Below, one piece after another: positions 1 to 6,289 of a DNA stretch of 6,506 bases. The translations under genes were made by a program, and so were the position numbers. Below the pieces are notes generated by a model. That model saw only the letters and a program-made list of their open reading frames with translations. It was not told the DNA's origin and searched no databases. Within the stretch, counting starts at the first letter, position 1; each line of letters starts with the position of its first letter. Source of the stretch: an uncultured Bacteroidota bacterium (GTDB lineage Bacteria; Bacteroidota; Bacteroidia; Chitinophagales; Chitinophagaceae); contig CAIZMD010000687.1 of assembly GCA_903933995.1 (NCBI GenBank), positions 1 through 6,506 on the forward strand, given 5' to 3'.

Positions 1-1055
1 AGGGAGTAGAGGGCAAGTTTTATACCTGGTCCAAGTCCGAGATTGACCAGCTTTTGGGTGAAAATGCAGCCATCTTTTGTCAGTTCTACCAAATAGTGGA
101 GCAGGGTAACTGGGAGCACGTGAACATTCTTTGGATCAAGGAACCTGCTGAAGCATTTGCCCTTGCGCAAGGTTTGGACCCTGCAGCATTTCAAGCCTTA
201 TTGGAAAAATGCAGCCAAATTTTAATGGCGGTTAGGGATCAGCGCATCCGTCCGGGGCTAGATGATAAAATCCTTTTGGGTTGGAATGCCCTACTCAATA
301 CCGCTTATTCCAAGGCTTTTGCTGCTTTAGGACGCGAATCCCATCGCCGTCAGGCTATTAGCCAGATGGATTTTCTGGAAAAAGCATTTCGGGTGGCCGA
401 TGGTTCTTGGCATCATACCTATAAAAACGGGGTGGCCAAACTGCCCGCTTTCTTGGATGACTATGCTTACCTGATTCAAGCCTATATTCATTTGCAGGAG
501 ATTACCGGTAATTCAGAGTACTTGATCAAGGCCAAGGAATTGACCAACTGGGTTGCTACCTATTTTTCAGAGGAAGAAACCGGGTTCTTTTATTTTACCC
601 ACCAGGATCAGAAAGACATTTTGGTTAGGAAAAAAGAGGTCTATGACGGGGCTACCCCCAGTGGAAATGCGGTTATGTGCGCTAATCTCCTCTATTTATC
701 CCTGGTGTTTGACCTTCCTGAGTGGAGGGAGCGTGCCATGGCCATGATGCGTGCTTTGGATGGGGCCATTGTCAAATATCCGGGTTCATTTGGTGTCTGG
801 GCTGGGCAATTACAACTGCAAACCAAGGGGGTGGTAGAACTGGCCATTACTGGGAAAAACTGGCAAACCCAGGTATCGCAAGTGCTCCAAGCATTTATTC
901 CCAATAAAATAATACAGTGGGGGGAAACTAATTCGGCGTTTTTTCCGTTATTGGTGGGCAGGGAGAGCAATGAAGATGCGGCATTTTACATCTGTAAGGA
1001 TTATAGCTGTAAAGCACCAATTTTCAATATCGCCGATTTTTTAGCAAATGTGTAA
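1..1055 (+). CDS. YyaL/SPATA20-like thioredoxin-domain protein, C-terminal half (5' partial)
   Basis: This is the C-terminal part of a protein of the YyaL/SPATA20 family (DUF255 thioredoxin-like domain followed by an alpha/alpha six-hairpin, N-acylglucosamine-2-epimerase-like domain). The reading frame is open to the left edge (first full codon at base 3), and the first visible residues, GVEGKFYTW, match the family's conserved stretch, so the true start lies outside. A TTG at base 54 is not the start. About 350 residues are visible, roughly half of a usual family member of nearly 700. Family signatures seen: RPGLDDK followed by WN (visible residues 83-93), AFLDDYAYL (from 149), DGATPSGN (215-222), and a terminal C-x4-C followed by AP (Cys331, Cys336). 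The thioredoxin domain itself is outside the window. The biochemical role of the family is not settled; bacterial members are annotated only as thioredoxin-domain proteins. The gene runs in the same direction as gldK, but 188 bases and a probable promoter separate them, so a shared function is not implied. Confidence 0.88.
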   Translation, partial: GVEGKFYTWSKSEIDQLLGENAAIFCQFYQIVEQGNWEHVNILWIKEPAEAFALAQGLDPAAFQALLEKCSQILMAVRDQRIRPGLDDKILLGWNALLNTAYSKAFAALGRESHRRQAISQMDFLEKAFRVADGSWHHTYKNGVAKLPAFLDDYAYLIQAYIHLQEITGNSEYLIKAKELTNWVATYFSEEETGFFYFTHQDQKDILVRKKEVYDGATPSGNAVMCANLLYLSLVFDLPEWRERAMAMMRALDGAIVKYPGSFGVWAGQLQLQTKGVVELAITGKNWQTQVSQVLQAFIPNKIIQWGETNSAFFPLLVGRESNEDAAFYICKDYSCKAPIFNIADFLANV

Positions 1056-1088
1056 CAAACTATGGTTTAATTTGCTTTCAATGACAGC

Positions 1089-1103
1089 GGTACCCGGTAC
1101 CGG
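1089..1103. repeat. GGTACC tandem/palindrome in the yyaL-like/gldK intergenic gap
   Basis: Two copies of the palindrome GGTACC (1089-1094 and 1096-1101) are separated by one C, and CCGGTACCGG (1094-1103) is a perfect 10-base palindrome. The patch is clearly more GC-rich than the surrounding AT-rich intergenic DNA. It has no following T-run, so it is not an intrinsic terminator for the upstream gene. It could be a protein-binding site or chance; nothing in the sequence decides. Confidence 0.4.
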
Positions 1104-1191
1104 AAATTCGTTGTTCCACATTAAATGTATCCCCATAAGTAGACTTCTACACGTTCAACTTTTATTGGAAACAAAATCTTAAATGCGGTTT

Positions 1192-1217
1192 TTGACCCAA
1201 TAGAAAACATATATTTG
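1192..1217 (+). promoter_or_regulatory. Probable Bacteroidota-type promoter for gldKLMN
   Basis: TATATTTG at 1210-1217 is a perfect match to the Bacteroidota -7 consensus TAnnTTTG, lying 26 bases before the gldK ATG. Transcription would start close to 1224, giving a leader of about 20 bases. The upstream element is weaker: TTG at 1192-1194 leaves a spacer of 15 bases, shorter than the roughly 17-23 usual for this promoter class. The -7 box is well supported; the -33 assignment is tentative. Confidence 0.55.
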
Positions 1218-1243
1218 TCACTGTCATAAATCATTCTGAACAG

Positions 1244-2530
1244 ATGAAAGGGTATCTAACATTACTGATATTGGGGGCATTCACGCTAAGCTTGAGTTCC
1301 TGCTTTTTGAAAAAGGGGGGTAAGGGAAATTCCGGTGTTCCTGACGATGGTCAATTACATGGGCTTCCACCTACTGCTAAACAAAGCATGAATAGACCCC
1401 TGCACATGGTGTATATTCCCGCAGGTACCTTTCATATGGGACCAAGCGATGAAGACATCAGTTACAACTTTACTACGCGTAATAGACAAGTTTCTATTCC
1501 AGGTTTTTGGATGGATGCTACAGAAATTACCAACAACGAGTACAGACAGTTTGTAACCTGGACAAGAGATTCTCTTGCTTTTAAAATCTTGTATGGTCAG
1601 GGTATTAATAAGGATACCGATACCTCTGCAGTAGATTGGAAAAAGGTAAAAACTATTAAATACGATAGAACTACCATTGAAAAGCTGAATGAATTGAATC
1701 TAGCACCAGATAATCGTTTGTATGGTAAACCAGAAGTAGACCCAGACAAATTGGTGTACCGCATAGAATATTTTGACCTTCCTGCTGCTGCCAAAAGAGA
1801 AAATGCAGGACATCCTCGTAAAGAGTTCATGGTAAAAAGAGATCAGAAAGTATATCCTGATACCTTGGTTTGGATGAGAGACTTCTCTTATTCTTACAAT
1901 GAACCCATGACCAAACGCTATTTCTCACATCCTTCTTTTGGAAACTATCCAGTAGTTGGGGTTACTTGGAAACAAGCCGTGGCTTTCTGTCACTGGCGTT
2001 CACATATCCAGAACAGTTATTTAGAGAAGAAAAAATTTGCCGTAGAAAGTGATTTCCGTTTACCTTCTGAAGCAGAATGGGAATATGCTGCAAGAGGTGC
2101 TAGAAGTAATTCTATGTATCCTTGGGGTAACTACTACTTACGTAATAAGAAAGGCTGTTTGTTGGCCAACTTTAAACCAGGCCGTGGTAACTACGCAGAA
2201 GATGGTGGTTTCTATACCGTTCGTGCCGATGGTTACTGGCCCAACGATTATGGCTTATATAATATGAGTGGTAATGTGGCTGAGTGGACCAACTCTTATT
2301 TCTATGAAGGTGCTTACAACTTTGTGAGTGATATGAGCCCTGACGTTCGTTTGGACGCTAAGGATTCAGATCCTCCTCGTATGAAACGCAAGGTAGTAAG
2401 AGGTGGTTCATGGAAAGATATTGGCTATTTCTTACAAGTAAGTACCCGCAACTTTGAATACCAAGACACTTCCAAATCCTATATTGGATTCCGTTGTGTG
2501 ATTGACTTGGCTCCCAAAATGCGTAAATAA
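1244..2530 (+). CDS. gldK: GldK, T9SS/gliding outer-membrane ring lipoprotein with FGE-sulfatase fold
   Basis: GldK (PorK in Porphyromonas) is an outer-membrane lipoprotein facing the periplasm; with GldN it forms the large ring of the type IX secretion system. The 428-residue protein begins with a short charged start, a hydrophobic stretch and a lipobox LSSC with the lipidated cysteine at residue 20, which fixes the ATG at 1244. A formylglycine-generating-enzyme-like (FGE-sulfatase) domain spans about residues 54-420: MVYIPAGTFHMG (55-66), FWMDATEITNNEY (88-100), YPVVGVTW (235-242), FRLPSEAEWEYAARG (271-285), YPWGN (292-296), GLYNMSGNVAEWT (337-349), VVRGGSW (384-390) and the terminal GFRCV (415-419). 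Between about 107 and 232 there is a roughly 125-residue insertion relative to ordinary FGE domains. The segment after RGGSW lacks the paired cysteines used by true FGE enzymes, so a structural rather than catalytic role is inferred. It is the first gene of the operon, with gldL following after 84 bases. Confidence 0.96.
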   Translation: MKGYLTLLILGAFTLSLSSCFLKKGGKGNSGVPDDGQLHGLPPTAKQSMNRPLHMVYIPAGTFHMGPSDEDISYNFTTRNRQVSIPGFWMDATEITNNEYRQFVTWTRDSLAFKILYGQGINKDTDTSAVDWKKVKTIKYDRTTIEKLNELNLAPDNRLYGKPEVDPDKLVYRIEYFDLPAAAKRENAGHPRKEFMVKRDQKVYPDTLVWMRDFSYSYNEPMTKRYFSHPSFGNYPVVGVTWKQAVAFCHWRSHIQNSYLEKKKFAVESDFRLPSEAEWEYAARGARSNSMYPWGNYYLRNKKGCLLANFKPGRGNYAEDGGFYTVRADGYWPNDYGLYNMSGNVAEWTNSYFYEGAYNFVSDMSPDVRLDAKDSDPPRMKRKVVRGGSWKDIGYFLQVSTRNFEYQDTSKSYIGFRCVIDLAPKMRK

Positions 2531-2557
2531 TTAGAACCAACCAACTGTTTATTTGAA

Positions 2558-2581
2558 GATGGGTCTAGGCCCAGTTTCATC
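2558..2581 (+). other. Small hairpin in the gldK-gldL gap
   Basis: In the 84-base gap TGGG (2560-2563) can pair with CCCA (2570-2573), closing a TCTAGG centre in which T2564 can wobble-pair with G2569. GATG at 2558 and CATC ending at 2581 also complement each other. The stem is short and has no T-run, so it is not a convincing terminator. A role in mRNA processing or in setting the gldK-to-gldL ratio is possible but unproven. Confidence 0.25.
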
Positions 2582-2614
2582 ACAATTTTCAATAAAAATC
2601 AAATAGCAAACATT

Positions 2615-3364
2615 ATGGCTTCAGGTGTTTCTCCAACTGTGAATCGTCTAGTTAACGTTGTTGTGTGCGTAGGTGCAGCAGTAGTTATCATTGGTGCAAT
2701 GGCAAAAATCTTGCACTTATCTTGGGCGGATTGGGCTTTGAAAATAGGTCTTTCAACTGAAGCCTTGATTTTCTTGGTATATGCCATTCTACCTCCACCA
2801 GATATGGGTCCTGCGGTTGTTGCAGCTCCTGTTGAAACAGGTAATCCAGCTTTAAAAACCATGGAAAAAATGTTGGCTGAAGCCGATATTACTCCTGCTA
2901 ATCTTTCTAAACTAAGTGCTGGTTTTGAGAAACTAGGAAGCACTGTAGAAAAAATGGGAGAGATCAGTGATGTTGTAAAATCAACTGGTGATTTTACTGC
3001 AAAAACAAAAGAAGCTACCATTGCTTTGGGTGCTATTAAAGACGCTACTACGCATGCTAGTCATGCATTAGCTGGATTCCAAGGTGCTTCTGAAGCTACC
3101 AAGCATTTCCACGAGCAAGTGCAAGGTCTTACTAAGAACTTATCTTCTTTAAATACGATTTACGAATTGGAATTGCAAGAAAGCAATAACCACTTGAAAG
3201 CTTTGAATCAATTCTATGGTAAACTGTCTCAGGCATCAGCTGCCATGACAGGAACTGCAGAAGACGCTATTAGAGCTAAAGAGCAAATTGCAGCATTGGC
3301 CAATAACTTGGGTAAATTAAACCAAGTCTATGGCAGTATGTTAACCGCCATGCAAGGCAGGTAA
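2615..3364 (+). CDS. gldL: GldL, inner-membrane subunit of the T9SS/gliding motor
   Basis: GldL is the cytoplasmic-membrane protein that surrounds the GldM transmembrane helices and uses the proton gradient to drive the T9SS/gliding machinery. The 249-residue protein has two hydrophobic helices at about residues 12-33 and 42-60, joined by a short loop (LHLSWADW). Glu49 sits within the second helix (GLSTEALIF), where the family has its essential proton-path glutamate; Lys31 and His34 (AKILH) end the first helix and correspond to other conserved polar residues of the motor. A Pro/Ala/Val-rich linker (59-75) leads to a long cytoplasmic helical domain (about 80-249) rich in heptad-like Leu/Ala/Lys/Glu. 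Near the end there are three related units with the pattern L-N-x-x-Y (179-183, 197-201, 235-239). The ATG at 2615 places the first helix at the normal distance from the N-terminus. A/T-rich DNA with no Shine-Dalgarno precedes it. gldM follows after 47 bases. Confidence 0.95.
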   Translation: MASGVSPTVNRLVNVVVCVGAAVVIIGAMAKILHLSWADWALKIGLSTEALIFLVYAILPPPDMGPAVVAAPVETGNPALKTMEKMLAEADITPANLSKLSAGFEKLGSTVEKMGEISDVVKSTGDFTAKTKEATIALGAIKDATTHASHALAGFQGASEATKHFHEQVQGLTKNLSSLNTIYELELQESNNHLKALNQFYGKLSQASAAMTGTAEDAIRAKEQIAALANNLGKLNQVYGSMLTAMQGR

Positions 3365-3411
3365 TACCAACGCAGTAAATTCAACATTCGTATTTCTAAA
3401 TAATAGTTAGC

Positions 3412-4962
3412 ATGTCATTACCTAAGGAGCCGCGGCAGAAGATGATCAACATGATGTACCTGGTGCTTACCGCACTGTTGGCACTGAATGTATCCAATGA
3501 GATCCTGAACGCATTCAAAACTGTGAACAACAGTTTGAATACTGCCAGTGCCATGGTTGAAAAAAAGAACGTAGATATATTCAAGTCATTCCAGAAAAAA
3601 TTGGAAGACCCCAAGACCAAGGAAAAGGCTGAAGTCTGGATGCCAAAAGCACAGAAAGCCAAGGAATTGGCCGATAACCTTTTTAATTACTTAGAATCTC
3701 TGAAAGCAGAATTAAAGAAAGAGAGCGGTTTGAAAGTGGTTGATGGGGTTGAAGATTATAAGGAAGATGATTTGGATGCAGCTACCCGTTTATTTGTAGA
3801 ACCACCTCCAAGTGGAAAAGGAAGAGGCAAGGAATTGTTTGATCGTTTAAAAGCGTATAAAGATCAATTGATGGCCATTGATCCAGATATTGCCAAAGAA
3901 GTTGGTCCAACACTTCCTTTAGACCTAACACCTCCGCCTACCAACAATAAAAATGTAAAAAACGACCTTTCCTATCTTTATTTTCACATGACCCCAACTG
4001 TTGCGGCCATTACCATTTTGAGCAAATTTCAAAATGACGTGAAAAATTCAGAAGCACAGGTAGTAGAATATTGCCACAAAGAAATTGGTGAAGTAGAATT
4101 GATCTATGACGAATTTGCTGCTTTTGCCGGAACCAATTCTCAATACCTGATGCCAGGTGAAGAGTTGGTGATTACTGCAGGTATTGGTGCTTTTAGTAAA
4201 GCTGCTAGACCTTCTATTACCATTGACGGAGCAAATGTGGTTGTAAAAGAAGACGGCTCTGCGGAATACAAAACCACTGTTGGAAATTCTGGTTCCAACA
4301 CCAAAAAAGTAAGAATCTCTTATACCAAACCCGATGGTACCATTGCTACCGTTGAAAAAGACGTGAAGTATACCGTAGGGGTACCAAGTGGTCTTGTGGT
4401 ATCTACCGATAAAACCCGTGTATTCTATCAGGGATTAGAAAACCCATTGAGTGTAACCGGTGGTGGTGGAGACGAGAAAGTAAATGTATCTGTAGAAGGT
4501 GCAGGTGTGAGTAGCCGCAAAGACGGAGCTGGATTGTATATTGTAAGCTGCCAGAATGTTGGTTCTGCTGTGGTTACGGCTAGTGATGGTAAGAATAACC
4601 AAAGAATTACTATCCCTATCAAGCGTGTTCCAGATCCATTGGCAACCGTAGGTGGCAAAGCAGGTGGTCCCATTGGAGCCAATGTATTCCGTGTTCAAAA
4701 AGGGGTTGCTGCAGAACTGCGTGACTTTGTGTTTGAAGGCGTTAAATACAATGTAACTTCTTTTACCATTATCTGTACAGGTAAAGGATTTGAAGAAGGA
4801 CTTGGTGTGGCAGAAGTATCGGGTGCTTATTTTAGTGCAGAAGCGCAGGCTTTGCTAAAAAGATGTCAGCCTGGTTCTACTGTGGTAATTGACGAAATTA
4901 AAGTGGTTGGTCCTGGTGGATCAAGACAATTGGATCAGAATATTTCATTTACACTTCAATAA
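3412..4962 (+). CDS. gldM: GldM, motor shaft of the T9SS/gliding machinery
   Basis: GldM (PorM) is anchored in the inner membrane by one N-terminal helix, which lies inside the GldL ring, and extends a long dimeric arm through the periplasm to the GldK-GldN ring. The 516-residue length is normal for the family. The N-terminus PRQKMINMMYLVLTALLALN (7-26) is highly characteristic; Arg8 just before the helix is the residue expected to interact with the GldL glutamate. After the helix (about 11-28), residues 30-225 form the mostly helical first periplasmic domain. Beta-rich segments follow, matching domains D2 (about 226-320), D3 (about 321-405, Gly-rich with GGGGDEK at 350-356) and D4 (about 406-516), the last introduced by the RVPDP motif (405-409). 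The ATG at 3412 gives the correct short cytoplasmic tail. The first 50 or so codons use many more G/C-ending codons than the rest. The TAA is only 7 bases before the gldN start, so the two are probably translationally coupled. Confidence 0.96.
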   Translation: MSLPKEPRQKMINMMYLVLTALLALNVSNEILNAFKTVNNSLNTASAMVEKKNVDIFKSFQKKLEDPKTKEKAEVWMPKAQKAKELADNLFNYLESLKAELKKESGLKVVDGVEDYKEDDLDAATRLFVEPPPSGKGRGKELFDRLKAYKDQLMAIDPDIAKEVGPTLPLDLTPPPTNNKNVKNDLSYLYFHMTPTVAAITILSKFQNDVKNSEAQVVEYCHKEIGEVELIYDEFAAFAGTNSQYLMPGEELVITAGIGAFSKAARPSITIDGANVVVKEDGSAEYKTTVGNSGSNTKKVRISYTKPDGTIATVEKDVKYTVGVPSGLVVSTDKTRVFYQGLENPLSVTGGGGDEKVNVSVEGAGVSSRKDGAGLYIVSCQNVGSAVVTASDGKNNQRITIPIKRVPDPLATVGGKAGGPIGANVFRVQKGVAAELRDFVFEGVKYNVTSFTIICTGKGFEEGLGVAEVSGAYFSAEAQALLKRCQPGSTVVIDEIKVVGPGGSRQLDQNISFTLQ

Positions 4963-4969
4963 TAGGAGT

Positions 4970-6100
4970 ATGAGACAAATTATTTTTAAAAGCTTGGTCA
5001 TCTGCATGGGATGCTTGGGTTTGGCAAATGCCCAATCTAAGTACAAGACGGGTAATGCGGCCAAACAGCCAGCAACAAAGCCGGCCACAACGCCAGCAAC
5101 GGCTCCTGCTACAACACAGCAAAAGCCTGCTACTGCTACCCAACAGAAAACGGGAACTTCTCGTTATCTGAACAATAATGCAAATGCAAATAATGCTGCA
5201 GCCAATACAGCGGCTGCAACTACTACCAATGACCCAGCTTCTACTGTGCCTGCTTCAACGGCCAATGTGACAGTTAGGTATGACACCACTATTGCGGGTG
5301 CATTTGATGGTAAAGTGGAGCAGTCTTTGCGTAATAACTATGCAGTAGAAAGAAACCTCATCAAGGATCGTAAGCCTTTGGAATACGATTATATTCGTGA
5401 AGACGACCAGTTCTGGAGCCAATTTGTTTGGGAAGAAATTGACGCACGCGAAAAAATCAACCAGTCATTTATCTATCCTGGTAAGGATGATAATGGAGAC
5501 CAACGCTTCTTCTCTATTTTGTTAAGTGCTATTAAGAATGATAGCGTAGTGGCTTTCTCTCCTGATAATGATATGTTCCGTACACCATTAACCGCAGATC
5601 AGGTGAATAACTTGACCGCTGGTAGTTTGGATACGGTAGATGTAGCTGATCCAATATCTGGAACCGTTGAAAAAGTGATTACCAGAAGACCAAAATTTAG
5701 TCCTGATTCAGTTTATACATTCCGTTTAAAAGAGCAGTGGATTTTTGACAAAGAATCTAGCCGCATGTACTGCAGGATTATTGGGATTGCCCCAATTGCT
5801 AAACAAGTAGTGGGAGGTAAGTCTCAGCCACGTACATTGTTCTGGGTGCATTATCCAGATTTACGCAGAACCTTGGTAAAATTTGACGTATACAATCCAA
5901 AGAATTTTGCAGGCAGAATGTCTTGGGAAGAGTTGTTTGAAAGTAGGTTCTTCTCCTCTTATATTATCAAATCTACCATCAATAACCCAGGTGATAAATA
6001 CCTGAATGCGTTGATTAAAGATCCTTTGTTCCGTTTGCTAGAAGGCCAGAACATCAAGGATAAAATCTTCAACTACGAGCAGGATCTCTGGAGTTATTAA
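4970..6100 (+). CDS. gldN: GldN, periplasmic ring component of the T9SS
   Basis: GldN (PorN) is a periplasmic protein that associates with GldK to form the ring under the outer membrane and contacts the GldM tip. I place the start at the ATG at 4970, directly after gldM; the same frame stays open upstream to a TTG at 4889, but that extension lies inside gldM and would precede a good signal peptide. From 4970 the protein has 376 residues: signal peptide 1-21 with an A-N-A cleavage site before Gln22, then a low-complexity linker (about 23-98) with five P-A-T units (34-55) and an Asn/Ala/Thr-rich part (68-98). The conserved domain runs from about 100 to 376, with FWSQFVWEEIDAREKINQ (148-165), FWVHYPDLR (291-299) and MSWEELFESRFFSSYI (317-332) matching the family. 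The linker makes it longer than many GldN proteins. AGGAG (4964-4968) precedes the ATG but only one base away, too close to act as a normal ribosome-binding site. It is the last gene of the operon, followed by a strong terminator; no gldO paralogue follows. Confidence 0.95.
   Translation: MRQIIFKSLVICMGCLGLANAQSKYKTGNAAKQPATKPATTPATAPATTQQKPATATQQKTGTSRYLNNNANANNAAANTAAATTTNDPASTVPASTANVTVRYDTTIAGAFDGKVEQSLRNNYAVERNLIKDRKPLEYDYIREDDQFWSQFVWEEIDAREKINQSFIYPGKDDNGDQRFFSILLSAIKNDSVVAFSPDNDMFRTPLTADQVNNLTAGSLDTVDVADPISGTVEKVITRRPKFSPDSVYTFRLKEQWIFDKESSRMYCRIIGIAPIAKQVVGGKSQPRTLFWVHYPDLRRTLVKFDVYNPKNFAGRMSWEELFESRFFSSYIIKSTINNPGDKYLNALIKDPLFRLLEGQNIKDKIFNYEQDLWSY
5069..5134 (+). repeat. P-A-T repeat tract inside gldN
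   Basis: Codons 34-55 of gldN hold five Pro-Ala-Thr triplets separated by 0-3 residues (Lys, Thr, Ala or Thr-Gln-Gln-Lys). The units use different synonymous codons (cca gca aca, ccg gcc aca, cca gca acg, cct gct aca, cct gct act), which argues for an old tract kept at protein level rather than a fresh slippage expansion. It probably forms a flexible, extended periplasmic spacer between the mature N-terminus and the folded GldN domain. Confidence 0.7.
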
Positions 6101-6121
6101 TAGGATTATTCGAAAAAATTC

Positions 6122-6150
6122 AAAAAAGGGGCCATTTGGCCCCTTTTTTT
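6122..6150. terminator. Strong intrinsic terminator after gldN
   Basis: A perfect 12-base inverted repeat (6122-6133 with 6138-6149; core GGGGCC/GGCCCC) closes a 4-base loop ATTT. On the plus strand it ends in seven T residues and on the minus strand in six, so it should work in both directions. It lies 21 bases after the gldN stop and closes the gldKLMN operon. Confidence 0.93.
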
Positions 6151-6258
6151 GGTAAAATCATCAAGAATTGACGTAAAATAGATAGTTTCTCTTTGTGGAT
6201 ATAATAACAAATGCTTAACTTAGACATGGTTTTTCATAGGATATTGGATTTTAAAAAC
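6151..6258. other. Non-coding spacer between two terminators
   Basis: This 108-base AT-rich stretch lies between the gldN terminator and the second hairpin. I find no convincing gene: the longest plus-strand frame from an ATG at 6225 codes for only 23 residues and reads through the hairpin. No clear TAnnTTTG box is present on either strand; TATAAT at 6200-6205 resembles a sigma70 -10 but that is not the usual promoter type in this phylum. Confidence 0.5.
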
Positions 6259-6289
6259 GGGGCTGGATATTCATCCTGGCCCCTTTTTT
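6253..6289. terminator. Bidirectional terminator, mainly for uvrC
   Basis: GGGGC (6259-6263) pairs with GCCCC (6279-6283) and GGAT (6265-6268) with ATCC (6273-6276), around a 4-base loop and a small internal mismatch. On the minus strand the hairpin follows almost directly after the uvrC stop and ends in G then five Ts (A-run 6253-6257 on plus). On the plus strand it ends in six Ts (6284-6289), two of which belong to the uvrC stop codon complement. It should end uvrC transcripts and back up the gldN terminator. Confidence 0.85.

Noticed and set aside
54..1055. TTG at 54 as the start of the first gene
   Set aside because: The frame is open to the window edge and the upstream codons encode conserved family residues (GVEGKFYTW), so the gene simply continues to the left.
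2599..3021. 140-residue antisense reading frame over gldL
   Set aside because: It lies entirely opposite the well-recognised gldL frame, has no recognisable family features and no promoter; it is a by-product of gldL codon composition.
3052..3067. GCATG/CATGC inverted repeat inside gldL
   Set aside because: Short, within coding sequence for an ordinary stretch of the helical tail, and likely chance.
4428..4698. Two antisense frames over the D3/D4 region of gldM
   Set aside because: Both are opposite conserved gldM coding sequence, overlap each other in different frames and show no recognisable protein.
4964..4968. AGGAG as the gldN ribosome-binding site
   Set aside because: Only one base separates it from the ATG, and this phylum uses Shine-Dalgarno pairing little; coupling with gldM is the likelier mechanism.
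4889..4969. Extended gldN start at the TTG inside gldM
   Set aside because: It would add 27 residues in front of a clean signal peptide and overlap the conserved end of gldM; the ATG at 4970 is far better.
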